From positions 8,247,390 through 8,311,389 of the forward strand of contig NZ_CP063785.1 in NCBI RefSeq assembly GCF_025860405.1: 64,000 bases of DNA. Direction: 5' to 3'. Positions 37,172-46,428 of the stretch are shown piece after piece (the stretch's first letter is position 1; each line of letters opens with the position of its first letter). This DNA comes from Tolypothrix sp. PCC 7712. GTDB lineage: Bacteria; Cyanobacteriota; Cyanobacteriia; Cyanobacteriales; Nostocaceae. The position numbers were made by a program, and so were the translations under genes. Below the pieces are notes generated by a model. That model had not been told where the DNA came from, made no database searches, and saw only the letters and a program-made list of their open reading frames with translations.

Positions 37172-37906
37172 ATGTCTATATTAAATTATAATTCCTGGTC
37201 TATTAAGTCTAAGATACGTGCATATTTTGCTCACAGGTTAGGAATACCGGAAATCCCTGTGGCACTACAACGTTTATCCCTTCTTGAATTTCAACCGAAT
37301 CAAATTTTTGATGTTGGTGCTCATCAAGGTGACTTTGCTCAATGTTGTCTTAAAATCTGGCCTCAAGTAAAAATTAGCTGCTTTGAAGCGTTGGAGCACA
37401 GAGTTGTTCAGCTTCAAAAGATGGCTACAGTCAATTCAGCTATACAAGTATTTCCAGGTTTACTAGGAGCGGAAGAACTTGATAAAGTAGCACTGAATGA
37501 GTCTGAAACAGCATCTTCTATTTTAGTTGAAAATATTCCTCAAAATTTCCCTATATCTTTTCATCAAATGCGAACTGTAGATCAAATAGTTCAGAATTAT
37601 TTTGGTGGTTGTGGGCCAGATTTACTCAAATTGGATGTTCAAGGATATGAATTAGAAGTACTTAAGGGTGCTGAAAAATCTTTACCAACGATTAAAGCAA
37701 TACTAGCAGAAGTCAATTTACTAGATATACATGAGAATGTGCCACTATTTGCAGAGATAATTGCATGGCTAAATGAGCGTGATTGGGTGGCTTATGACAT
37801 CTGTAGTTTTATCCGTCGTCCTTTGGATAAAGCTCTTTGGCAAGTAGATATGATATTCGTTCCACGTAATAGCCCACTCCGAAATGACAAACGTTGGATA
37901 GCGTGA
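37172..37906 (+). CDS. FkbM family methyltransferase
   Basis: This 244-residue SAM methyltransferase has IFDVGAHQGDFAQCCLKIW as its SAM loop, SCFEALEHRVVQLQKM with the ribose-binding Glu, and LLKLDVQGYELEVLKGAEK, the FkbM signature. It is shorter than the FkbM protein at 31935 and not a recent duplicate of it, judging by the differing motifs. Two FkbM enzymes in one locus suggest two different methylated positions. Just after its stop, a short reading frame of 35 codons starts (37912) and runs into the next gene. Confidence 0.93.
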   Translation: MSILNYNSWSIKSKIRAYFAHRLGIPEIPVALQRLSLLEFQPNQIFDVGAHQGDFAQCCLKIWPQVKISCFEALEHRVVQLQKMATVNSAIQVFPGLLGAEELDKVALNESETASSILVENIPQNFPISFHQMRTVDQIVQNYFGGCGPDLLKLDVQGYELEVLKGAEKSLPTIKAILAEVNLLDIHENVPLFAEIIAWLNERDWVAYDICSFIRRPLDKALWQVDMIFVPRNSPLRNDKRWIA

Positions 37907-37911
37907 ACCAT

Positions 37912-38019
37912 ATGAAAACTATTTCTCTACCAGCACCTTTAACCTGGGTACAACCACTCAATTTTCAGCATAAGTTACAGATTTGCGATCGCCTGTGTAT
38001 TGAAGGTGTGAAAATTTGA
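37912..38019 (+). CDS. Possible 35-residue small ORF
   Basis: This frame starts with ATG 6 bases after the FkbM gene and encodes 35 residues beginning MKTISLPAPLTWVQPLNF. Its stop TGA overlaps the TTG start of the next glycosyltransferase (TTGA), the same arrangement as the coupled gene pairs in this locus. No family is recognised, and it has no membrane span. It may be a leader that couples translation, a small protein, or a truncated gene. A HIP1 site lies inside it (about 37986). Confidence 0.35.
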   Translation: MKTISLPAPLTWVQPLNFQHKLQICDRLCIEGVKI

Positions 38020-39353
38020 ATTATAAAGTTCTAATTGTCAGTCCGCATTTCCCACCAATTAATGCCCCTGATCATCAGCGGGTACGAATGTCCCTACCTT
38101 TCCTGGAAAAATTTGGTTGGGAACCTCATATTCTCACTGTGCGACCAGAATCGGTTCAAGGTGTTCAGGACTCTATATTAGCAAAAACTATTCCCAAGCA
38201 TATCCCTGTCACTTACACATCAGCATTACCCGTGGAACAAACCAAATTAATTGGTATGGGTAGCTTAGGTCTGCGATGTTTTCCTTATTTGCTTACAGCA
38301 GGCGATCGCTTACTCAGCCAACAAAAATTTGATTTAATCTACTTTTCCACTACTGTATTTATTTCTATGGTTCTGGGCCCCAGATGGCACAGATATTTTA
38401 GCATTCCTTATATCTTAGATTTTCAAGATCCCTGGCTCAGTAATTATTATAAACAATCTAGAGAAATACCTCCTGGTGGAAGATTTAAGTACGGATTTTC
38501 TCAACTCCAAGCTAAGTTTTTAGAACCCAGAGCTATAAGCAAAGTTAGCTATGTAATTAGTGTTTCACCGAAATATCCAGAAATTTTACAAAGGCGATAT
38601 CCACACCTCAAACCAGAAAAGTTTACTATTTTACCTTTTGGCGCTCCAGAGACAGATTTTGAGCAACTCCCTTCCTTAAATATTCAGCAAAAAGTATTTA
38701 ACCCTGATGATGGTAAGCGTCATTGGGTTTATATAGGGCGAGGCGGTAGTGATATGGCTTTGGCGTTGCGAATTCTATTTTTAGCAATCCAGTCAGAGCG
38801 TTGCAAAAATCCTCACCTGTGGCAAGCTGTTAAGTTGCATTTTGTTGGTACAAGCTATGCTCTTGATCATCGAGCAGTGAAAACAGTGGAACCAATTGCT
38901 CAAGAATTAGGTGTTGCCGATTTAGTAGAAGAACATCCTCACCGTATTCCTTATTTTGAAGCTCTGCAAACTTTAGTAGATAGCGATGCTATCTTGCTGA
39001 TTGGTTCTGATGATTCTAGCTACACTGCTTCCAAGCTTTATCCTTGCATTCTGGCAAAAAAACCGCTTTTAGCGATTTTTCATGAGCAGAGTTCCGTTGT
39101 CGAAATTCTCAACCAATGTCGTGCGGGTAGATCTGTGACATTTAAACAAGGCGATCGCCCTCAAGATTTCTTAGCTAAAGTTGTGCCTGATCTTCAATGG
39201 CTTTTATCTACTCCCAAAGGCTATCAGCCAGATACAAACTGGCAAGCGTTTCAACCTTACACAGCAAAAGAAATGACTCGTAAACAATGCGCTGTTTTTG
39301 ACCAAGTTCTTACAACTGCTAGCCAAGATAGATTGCTATGTCCAAAGATTTAG
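38016..39353 (+). CDS. GT4-type glycosyltransferase
   Basis: This 445-residue GT-B protein starts at TTG 38016 (MNYKVLIVSPHFPPINAPDH, the family opening). IPYILDFQDPWLSNYY lies in the acceptor half. The donor half has HWVYIGRGGSDMALALRIL and ILLIGSDDSSYTASKLYPCI, a WcaI-like variant of the donor-binding segment. The TTG is supported by overlap with the preceding small frame and by the conserved start; no good ATG follows. Its end overlaps the Wzy-like gene by 16 bases. Substrate unknown. Confidence 0.88.
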   Translation: MNYKVLIVSPHFPPINAPDHQRVRMSLPFLEKFGWEPHILTVRPESVQGVQDSILAKTIPKHIPVTYTSALPVEQTKLIGMGSLGLRCFPYLLTAGDRLLSQQKFDLIYFSTTVFISMVLGPRWHRYFSIPYILDFQDPWLSNYYKQSREIPPGGRFKYGFSQLQAKFLEPRAISKVSYVISVSPKYPEILQRRYPHLKPEKFTILPFGAPETDFEQLPSLNIQQKVFNPDDGKRHWVYIGRGGSDMALALRILFLAIQSERCKNPHLWQAVKLHFVGTSYALDHRAVKTVEPIAQELGVADLVEEHPHRIPYFEALQTLVDSDAILLIGSDDSSYTASKLYPCILAKKPLLAIFHEQSSVVEILNQCRAGRSVTFKQGDRPQDFLAKVVPDLQWLLSTPKGYQPDTNWQAFQPYTAKEMTRKQCAVFDQVLTTASQDRLLCPKI

Positions 39354-40831
39354 AATCGCTGCCTTTGTCAGTAATACAATCCTCCGTTGCCTTTGACTAC
39401 AAAAGGCAAAAAAGATTACTGCGAGGGTTTTGGCTGGTAGCCTTAGCTTTATTGAGCTTTGAATTATTTTTTAGCAATACCACATCTTTAGAAAGCAATT
39501 TTGGAGCTATCCTAATTACTACTGCAGCACTGCTACCCACTTACCTGTGGTGTTCAGGAAATGCATTAGGTATGCCCATTTTTCCACTATTTGCATTGAC
39601 ATATATTTGGACTCATGCATTACCCTTGGTTAGCAATCACCCCACAGTTCTACAATACTCTCCTGCTAGCCATTTATTTGCCAGCATTACAGTTAGTGGA
39701 TGTTTGGGATTAGGCACATTTATTTGGTTGCAGTTTGTCAAATCAGCCCCTGCTATTCCCGAGTCATACTTGGTATTAGACAGTGGTAGAGGTGAGCAGT
39801 TTTTCTTAATTTCTCTTGCAGCTTATGTTGTATTTAACATGAGCAATTTAGGAGGTTGGCTATCGCTAGATTTCAGTGTTTTTTCTATCATTCGTAGTAT
39901 TATCTTAGGTTTGACATTACTGTCTACATTTGTACTTTCTTATCGTTTAGGTACTAAGGATTTATCAAAGCAGAGATCTTGGTTATTTTTATGCTTGTTA
40001 ATAACAGGAATGCTAACAAGCACAGCTACTTTATTGCTTGTAGATGCAGCATCCCTATTTTTGATTGCTACAATTTCCTTTATAATTGGCAGAAAGAAAT
40101 TACCAATATTACTAATTATTGTTGCTCTCATTTGTTTCTCATTTCTAAATTATGGCAAGAGTGAGATGAGAGCTAAATACTGGTTCGGAGGACAAATTGC
40201 TCAATTACAACCCTGGGATTATCCAGCTTGGTATAGTGAGTGGGCAGGCTATAGCTTGAACTATTTGTTGCAAAATCAAAATGATTATGATTCAACTGTA
40301 CCTCAAAGTTCCGAGGAAAAAGCTTCATTTTTTGAAAGAGCTAGTGTAATTCAAATGCTGCTTTTGACTCAAAGTCAGAGTCCGCAAGAAATACCTTATC
40401 TTTATGGAGCAACCTATGCAATTTTGCCACAGCTATTAGTTCCCCGGATTTTAAGCACAAATAAAATTGCTAGCCATGAGGGTACTTACATATTAAACAT
40501 TCACTACGGTTTACAAACGCGTGAAGATACTTTCAAAACAACTATTGGTTGGGGACTACTAGCTGAATCCTATGCCAATTTTGGTCTAGTCGGCTGTGCT
40601 GGGCTGGCCGTTTTACTTGGGTCAATTTATGGACAAGCTACTCGTTGGAGTATTAATGCACCAGTCCTCTCAGCCAGGTATCTATTTGCGATGTTAATCA
40701 TGAGCTTGTCCTTTCAAAGTGAATATAGTGCAGGGGTATACGTTGCTGCTTTATTTCAATCTAGTATTTCACTGACTGGGATTGCAGTTTTATTGATGCG
40801 AGCTTATAAAGTACCACGTGTCTCTGTCTGA
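39338..40831 (+). CDS. Wzy-like oligosaccharide polymerase (membrane protein)
   Basis: This 497-residue, very hydrophobic protein has roughly 11-12 membrane spans and a large loop between about residues 275 and 360 (GQIAQLQPWDYPAWYSEWAG, then LYGATYAILPQLLVPRIL). That pattern of spans, a big periplasmic loop and a conserved-looking GWGLLAESYANFGLVGC before the last spans is typical of O-antigen polymerase/oligosaccharide repeat-unit polymerase families. It would join repeat units in the periplasm. Its presence beside ABC exporters mixes two pathway types. The start ATG 39338 lies inside the preceding glycosyltransferase gene. Confidence 0.8.
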   Translation: MSKDLESLPLSVIQSSVAFDYKRQKRLLRGFWLVALALLSFELFFSNTTSLESNFGAILITTAALLPTYLWCSGNALGMPIFPLFALTYIWTHALPLVSNHPTVLQYSPASHLFASITVSGCLGLGTFIWLQFVKSAPAIPESYLVLDSGRGEQFFLISLAAYVVFNMSNLGGWLSLDFSVFSIIRSIILGLTLLSTFVLSYRLGTKDLSKQRSWLFLCLLITGMLTSTATLLLVDAASLFLIATISFIIGRKKLPILLIIVALICFSFLNYGKSEMRAKYWFGGQIAQLQPWDYPAWYSEWAGYSLNYLLQNQNDYDSTVPQSSEEKASFFERASVIQMLLLTQSQSPQEIPYLYGATYAILPQLLVPRILSTNKIASHEGTYILNIHYGLQTREDTFKTTIGWGLLAESYANFGLVGCAGLAVLLGSIYGQATRWSINAPVLSARYLFAMLIMSLSFQSEYSAGVYVAALFQSSISLTGIAVLLMRAYKVPRVSV

Positions 40832-40876
40832 AGCAGAATATTTTCCCTTGGCTGATGCCTTATATTTAATGCAAAC

Positions 40877-42076
40877 ATGCGAAAGCTAGCAATTATTACT
40901 TCTCATCCAATTCAGTATTATGCACCTTGGTTTCGTTATTTAACTAATAATGCTAATTTAGCAATTAAAGTTTTTTATCTCTGGGATTTTGGCATTACTC
41001 AGCAAGTTGATGCAGGTTTTCATAAAGCACTCCAGTGGGATATTCCTTTATTAACTGGGTATGAGTATGAGTTTGTAGCAAATGTTAGTTCTAACCCAGG
41101 CACTCATCATTTTTGGGGGCTACAGAATCCAGCTTTAAGCTCACAAGTTAGCGCCTATCATCCTGATGCTGTACTATTAATGGTATACAACTATGCCAGT
41201 ATCTATCGCTTTCTTGGTCAGTGGGATACTCGTCAAATACCATTAATATTTCGGGGCGATTCTCATCGGTTAATTCCTAGTCATGGCATAAAAGCAGTTA
41301 TACGTCGGCAGATCATCAGCCAAATTTATCGGCGTTTTGCTGTCTGTCTCTATGTAGGCAAAGCCAACTATGATTACTTTCAATATCATAATGTACCCAG
41401 TAATAAGCTACTTTTCTCGCCCCATGCAGTAGATAGCGATCGCTTTTTGAGCCAAGCTGAAACAGCAAAACAGCAAGCTATTGCTTGGAAACAAGAAATT
41501 GGCATTCCTCAAGACCATGCAGTTATTTTATTTGCAGGCAAGTTTGAAGCTAAAAAACGTCCTGTAGATTTACTTCAGGCTTTTTTACAAGCCAAACTTG
41601 ACCGTGTATCATTACTATTTGTAGGCGATGGCAACCTAGAAAAAGAGTTAAAATCCCAAGCATTAGGACAGGAAAATATTTACTTTGTCCCTTTCCAAAA
41701 CCAATCTTTAATGCCACGTACCTACGCAATTGCAGATTTAGTAGTGCTACCTAGCTATGGCAACTATGAAACTTGGGGTTTGGCGATTAACGAAGCAATG
41801 TGCTTAAGCCGACCAGTAATTGTCAGTACTCATGTCGGTTGCGCTCAAGACTTGGTTCATCCAGGGAAAAATGGTTTAATTTTTCCTGCTGGCGATGTAT
41901 CTGCATTAGCGCAAAGCCTGCAAGAAGCATTTTCAGATAGACAACGCTTACATTCTTGGGGAGAAGAAGGCCGCCGTATCGTATCCGACTACAGTTATAT
42001 GCAAGCAACACAAGGATTAAACCAAGCACTAAATTACATTATCAAGAGCAAAATTAATATTCCTGCTGTTGCCTAG
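40877..42076 (+). CDS. GT4 family glycosyltransferase
   Basis: This 399-residue GT-B enzyme starts KLAIITSHPIQYYAPWFRYL. The donor half shows VILFAGKFEAKKRPVDLLQA, FVGDGNLEKELKSQAL and NYETWGLAINEAMCLSRPVI, the NExxG/EAM segment of GT4 enzymes. LVHPGKNGLIFPAGD closes it. The length and motifs are normal. It follows the Wzy-like gene by 45 bases. It is probably a cytosolic, membrane-bound transferase with NDP- or GDP-sugar as donor. Confidence 0.95.
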   Translation: MRKLAIITSHPIQYYAPWFRYLTNNANLAIKVFYLWDFGITQQVDAGFHKALQWDIPLLTGYEYEFVANVSSNPGTHHFWGLQNPALSSQVSAYHPDAVLLMVYNYASIYRFLGQWDTRQIPLIFRGDSHRLIPSHGIKAVIRRQIISQIYRRFAVCLYVGKANYDYFQYHNVPSNKLLFSPHAVDSDRFLSQAETAKQQAIAWKQEIGIPQDHAVILFAGKFEAKKRPVDLLQAFLQAKLDRVSLLFVGDGNLEKELKSQALGQENIYFVPFQNQSLMPRTYAIADLVVLPSYGNYETWGLAINEAMCLSRPVIVSTHVGCAQDLVHPGKNGLIFPAGDVSALAQSLQEAFSDRQRLHSWGEEGRRIVSDYSYMQATQGLNQALNYIIKSKINIPAVA

Positions 42077-42138
42077 CAATAAATTTAATTATTATATAAA
42101 AATTGCTATGAAATCTAAAAAATACCAACCTCATCAAA

Positions 42139-43305
42139 ATGCAAACTCGTTCTGATGGAAAGCAATTCCATCTATGGCTTCCTAATATTTTTGAATTTAA
42201 AGGTGGTATCCAGGTTTATTCAGCGTTTTATTTACAGGCATTGCAAACGCTTTATCCTCAAAGCCAGTATGATGTTTTTCTCAAGCATGATGTAAAAGCA
42301 TCATCGGATATCTCCTATTTGCCTACGACAAAATTTCATTTTACTGGAACCTATCCACAGAAAATTCGTACACCTTTTTTCGTTGGCAAAATTATTACTC
42401 AAGCACTGATAAAGCGCCCTAATTTAGTAATTGCAACTCACCTAAATTTCGCGATGGGTGCTTACTTTTTAAAACTTCTAACAAATATTCCATACTGGAC
42501 AATAGCTCACGGTGTAGAAGCTTGGGATATTAAAAACCCTATTTTGAAAACTGCTTTAAACCATGCAGATCTCATTTTAGCCGTTAGTAGCTACACCCGC
42601 GATCGCCTAATTCAAGAACAAAATCTTAATCCTAGTAAAATCTCTATCTTACCCAACACATTTGATCCCAATCGGTTCCAATCTGCACCAAAACCTAGCT
42701 ATTTACTAGAACGGTATAAACTCAAAGCGGAACAACCGATAATATTGACTGTAGCACGGCTAGCAGAGCTTGAGCGTTATAAAGGATATGACCAAATTTT
42801 AAAAGCACTACCTCACATTCGTTCGATGATTCCTGATGTCCACTATATGATTGTCGGCAAAGGGAATGACAGAAGCAGAATTGAGGAATTAATAGTTCAA
42901 TTAGGGTTACAAAACTGTGTTACCTTAACTGGATTTGTTCCTGATGAAGAGCTTTGTGATTACTATAATCTTTGTGATGTTTTTGCTATGCCTAGTAAAA
43001 GGGAAGGGTTTGGCATTGTCTATTTGGAAGCTCTAGGTTGTGGCAAACCTGTTTTAGCTGGTAACCAAGATGGTGCAATTGATGCTCTGTGTAATGGTGA
43101 ACTTGGTGCATTGGTTAATCCTGATGATGTGGGAGAAATCGCCAAAACATTAATTCAAATTCTACAAGGCACCTATCCCAATCGTCTAATATATCAGCCA
43201 GAAAATTTACGTCAAAAAGTTATTGATACTTTTGGATTTGAGCGTTTCCAAATAACTCTGGATAAGCATTTAAATCATCATTTTAAATCCACAATCAACA
43301 ACTAA
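42139..43305 (+). CDS. GT4 family glycosyltransferase
   Basis: This 388-residue GT-B enzyme begins FHLWLPNIFEFKGGIQVYSA. YWTIAHGVEAWDIKNPILK in the acceptor half, ILTVARLAELERYKGYDQIL and SKREGFGIVYLEALGCGKPV in the donor half give a clear GT4 assignment; REGFG with the later Glu is the canonical donor-binding motif. It precedes the AsnB gene by 8 bases. The arrangement suggests ordered addition of sugars within one repeat unit. Confidence 0.95.
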   Translation: MQTRSDGKQFHLWLPNIFEFKGGIQVYSAFYLQALQTLYPQSQYDVFLKHDVKASSDISYLPTTKFHFTGTYPQKIRTPFFVGKIITQALIKRPNLVIATHLNFAMGAYFLKLLTNIPYWTIAHGVEAWDIKNPILKTALNHADLILAVSSYTRDRLIQEQNLNPSKISILPNTFDPNRFQSAPKPSYLLERYKLKAEQPIILTVARLAELERYKGYDQILKALPHIRSMIPDVHYMIVGKGNDRSRIEELIVQLGLQNCVTLTGFVPDEELCDYYNLCDVFAMPSKREGFGIVYLEALGCGKPVLAGNQDGAIDALCNGELGALVNPDDVGEIAKTLIQILQGTYPNRLIYQPENLRQKVIDTFGFERFQITLDKHLNHHFKSTINN

Positions 43306-43313
43306 ATTTATAT

Positions 43314-45122
43314 ATGTGTGGAATTGGCGGCATTCTGACAACTAATCAGTATCATAATAGTTTAGAAAAGATAATTCAGAGAATACAAACTCATCTCAAG
43401 CATCGTGGGCCAGATGATAATGGTATTTATGTCTCTAATGACAGACAAGCTGCTTTCGCCCATACTCGTTTAGCAATTCTCGACCTTAGCCCTGCTGGAC
43501 ATCAACCGATGTCTACTGCCGATCAACGATATTGGATAACCTTCAACGGTGAAATTTATAACTTTCAAGAACTACGGCAGAATTTGATTGCTCAAGGTGA
43601 ACAGTTTCATTCTCAAACAGATACAGAAGTTATTCTGAAACTTTATCAAAGAATGGGTTCTGATTGTGTCCAACATTTACGCGGAATGTTCGCCTTTGCT
43701 ATTTGGGATGACTGGGAAAAAACTTGTTTTTTAGCTCGCGATCCTTTAGGAATTAAACCTCTTTACTATTGGCGCTCTGGTTCAACTTTAGTCTTTGCTT
43801 CAGAACTCAGAGCAGTTTTAGCATCTGGGTTACCTACTGTTCAAATGAGCATACAAGGGTTATATGGTTATCTTGTTAGTGGCTCAGTTCCAGAACCATA
43901 TACCCTCATTGAAGATGTTCATTGTTTAGATGCTGGTAACTGGCTATATTGGCAAGGTCAAAAAATTACCAAAAAGCAGTACTGGCAAATCAACTTTACA
44001 CCCCAAATAATTTCGGCTACAGATGCTCAAGAAATAGTTCGTGCTGCTTTAGTTGATTCTATTCAACATCATTTTATTAGTGATGTGCCTGTAGGTATTT
44101 TTCTCAGTGGTGGTATTGATTCAACAACAGTTCTAGCACTAGCAACCCAGACCCAAGATCAACAATTATCTACATACTCAATAGCTTTTGAAGAAGGTCA
44201 ATGGAATGAAGGAGGTATTTCTCAAGAAGTTGCAAAATTCTTTGGTGCTAAACATACAGAATATAAAATTACAGCATCATCTGCTAAAACTTTATTGCCT
44301 AATTTCTTAGCAGCTATTGATCAACCTAGTGTTGATGGATTTAATACTTTTTGTATATCTAAAATTGCCCATGAAAATGGGATGAAAGTAGTACTATCTG
44401 GACTGGGTGGAGATGAAGTTTTTGGTGGATATCATTCATTCCAAAAAATTCCACGCATGGTGAACTGGGGTAAGCAAATAAGATTATTACCTCTTGTTGG
44501 AGCTAGCATAGGTATGAGTTTAGCAAATTGGGGCAGTTCACCCAAAATGAAACGATTAGGTGATTTTCTAGAGCAAGAACCGACATTATCAGATGCTTAT
44601 CGCACGTTTCGAGGCATTTTTTCCAATAAAGAAGCTTGTGCAATTATTCAACAATATGTAGGTGACAAGATTTTTGTGAAAGATAGCCCCTCCACGATCA
44701 GTTTTCCAGCAAAAGTGTCTACACCAGAAGATGAAGTCAGCTTGCTAGAATTAAGTTGCTATATGCGGAATCAATTACTCCGAGACAGTGATGTTATGAG
44801 TATGAGATGGGGATTAGAATTGCGGGTACCTTTAGTAGATACAGCTTTGCTAGAGGCAGTAGCACCTATACCTAGTAATATCCGTTTAGCTTATGGTAAA
44901 CAACTCTTAGTTCAAGCTGTACCAGAATTACCTGACTGGGTGACTAAGCGTCGTAAACAAGGATTTTCTTTTCCCTTTGAACAATGGATGTTAGGTGAAT
45001 TTGGTGAATATTTCGCTAACTTAAATATTCTCAAAAATATCCCTCTTGAACCTTGGTATCGTCGCTGGAGTTTAGTAATACTTAAGTTGTGGTGGGAAAA
45101 GTTTCAGCATGAAGTCAATTAA
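43314..45122 (+). CDS. asnB: AsnB-type glutamine-dependent amidotransferase
   Basis: This 602-residue protein has the full asparagine-synthase layout. Mature Cys2 (MCGIGG) starts the glutaminase domain, with HRGPDDNGIY, RLAILDLSPAGHQP and FNGEIYNFQELR. The synthetase domain carries the PP-loop FLSGGIDSTTVLAL near residue 265 and LSGLGGDEVFGGY after it. AsnB homologues in surface-glycan clusters often amidate sugar carboxylates rather than make free asparagine. The context of glycosyltransferases on both sides supports that, but the sequence alone cannot separate the two roles. It sits 8 bases after the preceding gene. Confidence 0.94.
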   Translation: MCGIGGILTTNQYHNSLEKIIQRIQTHLKHRGPDDNGIYVSNDRQAAFAHTRLAILDLSPAGHQPMSTADQRYWITFNGEIYNFQELRQNLIAQGEQFHSQTDTEVILKLYQRMGSDCVQHLRGMFAFAIWDDWEKTCFLARDPLGIKPLYYWRSGSTLVFASELRAVLASGLPTVQMSIQGLYGYLVSGSVPEPYTLIEDVHCLDAGNWLYWQGQKITKKQYWQINFTPQIISATDAQEIVRAALVDSIQHHFISDVPVGIFLSGGIDSTTVLALATQTQDQQLSTYSIAFEEGQWNEGGISQEVAKFFGAKHTEYKITASSAKTLLPNFLAAIDQPSVDGFNTFCISKIAHENGMKVVLSGLGGDEVFGGYHSFQKIPRMVNWGKQIRLLPLVGASIGMSLANWGSSPKMKRLGDFLEQEPTLSDAYRTFRGIFSNKEACAIIQQYVGDKIFVKDSPSTISFPAKVSTPEDEVSLLELSCYMRNQLLRDSDVMSMRWGLELRVPLVDTALLEAVAPIPSNIRLAYGKQLLVQAVPELPDWVTKRRKQGFSFPFEQWMLGEFGEYFANLNILKNIPLEPWYRRWSLVILKLWWEKFQHEVN

Positions 45123-45195
45123 AGTATATTAAGCATTCTGATCCTAGATTTTTTTGTAACCTGATACTAATATTTATTTTTCAAAAAAACTAATA

Positions 45196-46416
45196 ATGTC
45201 AACAAATGCAACATTGGTTGATCAGATTTCTGTTTGCCAAGTAGTAGCTAGTATTAATGAAAATGTTGGTGGGCCTGCTTATTCAGTTACTAATTTAGCT
45301 CAAGTATTATATCAATATAATATTAATTCCCATTTATTCACGCTTGATTATCAATGTCACGGTAAACAAATTGTAACTACTGAAGTTCAAGTTCATAGTC
45401 AAAAAGCTTCTAAAGTCGCAAAATATTTTAGAGGGTTTCAACCTCAAGCTAGCAATTACTTATTCAATTTAGCCGCAAAAGATTTAGATATAATTCATAA
45501 TCATGGTTTATGGATGTTTCCTAATCTTTATGCAAGACAAGCAGCAGTTATTAACAAGATTAATTTAGTTATTTCTCCTAGAGGAATGCTAGAATCTTGG
45601 TCATTAAATAATAGCTGGTATAAAAAATGGTTAGCATGGATTTTATACGAAAAAGAAAATTTAAACTGTGCTACAGCTTTCCATGCCACTTCTGCGGAAG
45701 AGGTAAATTCTATTCGTAAATTAGGATATCGACAACCCATTGCTCTCATTCCTAATGGGATTAACATTCCTAGTTTAGAAGAGCAATATAGCCGACAAAT
45801 ATTAATTGATATATTCCCGAAATTAGCTGATAAAAAATGGTTACTTTTTTTATCAAGGGTACACCCTAAAAAAGGTTTAAATCATTTAATAGATGTTTGG
45901 CAATCTCTTGTTAATCAATTTCCTGATTGGCATCTAATTATTGCTGGGCCAGACTTAATTGGCTACCAAGAAAAGTTAGAATTACAAGTAGAACAGTTAA
46001 ATTTGAAAAAAAAAGTCACCTTTACTGGGATGCTATCAGGACAACATAAATTCTCTGCACTCAGTAATGCTGACGTATTCGTTTTACCAACGCATTCAGA
46101 AAATTTTGGGATTGCAGTCGCAGAGTCTTTAGCTTATGGTGTGCCTGTTATTACTACTAAAGGTGCCCCTTGGGAGGATTTACAGCACTACGGATGTGGT
46201 TGGTGGATCGAAGATAATCAGCAAGCACTAAAGCAAGCTTTAGTTGATGCAATGCAGATGTCTGAACAACAACGGCAAGTGATGGGTTTGAAAGGGCGAG
46301 ATTTAGTACAAGCTAAATACTCTTGGAATTCAATTGCTCAAGAAATGGCAAATGTATACCAATGGATTCTTGATGGTGGTCAACCCCCCACTTGCGTTCA
46401 ACTTTACAATTCTTAG
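45196..46416 (+). CDS. GT4 family glycosyltransferase
   Basis: This 406-residue GT-B enzyme has an acceptor half with INENVGGPAYSVTNLAQVL and LVISPRGMLESWSLNNSWYK. The donor half has LLFLSRVHPKKGLNHLIDV, LIIAGPDLIGYQEKLE and THSENFGIAVAESLAYGVPV, where the ENFG and following E are the donor motif. The family match is firm. It starts 73 bases after the AsnB gene, in AT-rich DNA. The next gene starts 12 bases after its stop. Substrate unknown. Confidence 0.95.
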   Translation: MSTNATLVDQISVCQVVASINENVGGPAYSVTNLAQVLYQYNINSHLFTLDYQCHGKQIVTTEVQVHSQKASKVAKYFRGFQPQASNYLFNLAAKDLDIIHNHGLWMFPNLYARQAAVINKINLVISPRGMLESWSLNNSWYKKWLAWILYEKENLNCATAFHATSAEEVNSIRKLGYRQPIALIPNGINIPSLEEQYSRQILIDIFPKLADKKWLLFLSRVHPKKGLNHLIDVWQSLVNQFPDWHLIIAGPDLIGYQEKLELQVEQLNLKKKVTFTGMLSGQHKFSALSNADVFVLPTHSENFGIAVAESLAYGVPVITTKGAPWEDLQHYGCGWWIEDNQQALKQALVDAMQMSEQQRQVMGLKGRDLVQAKYSWNSIAQEMANVYQWILDGGQPPTCVQLYNS

Positions 46417-46428
46417 GAATACAAAACT

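Noticed and set aside
37172..37906. Recent duplication of the FkbM gene at 31935
   Set aside because: Motifs and length differ too much for a recent copy.
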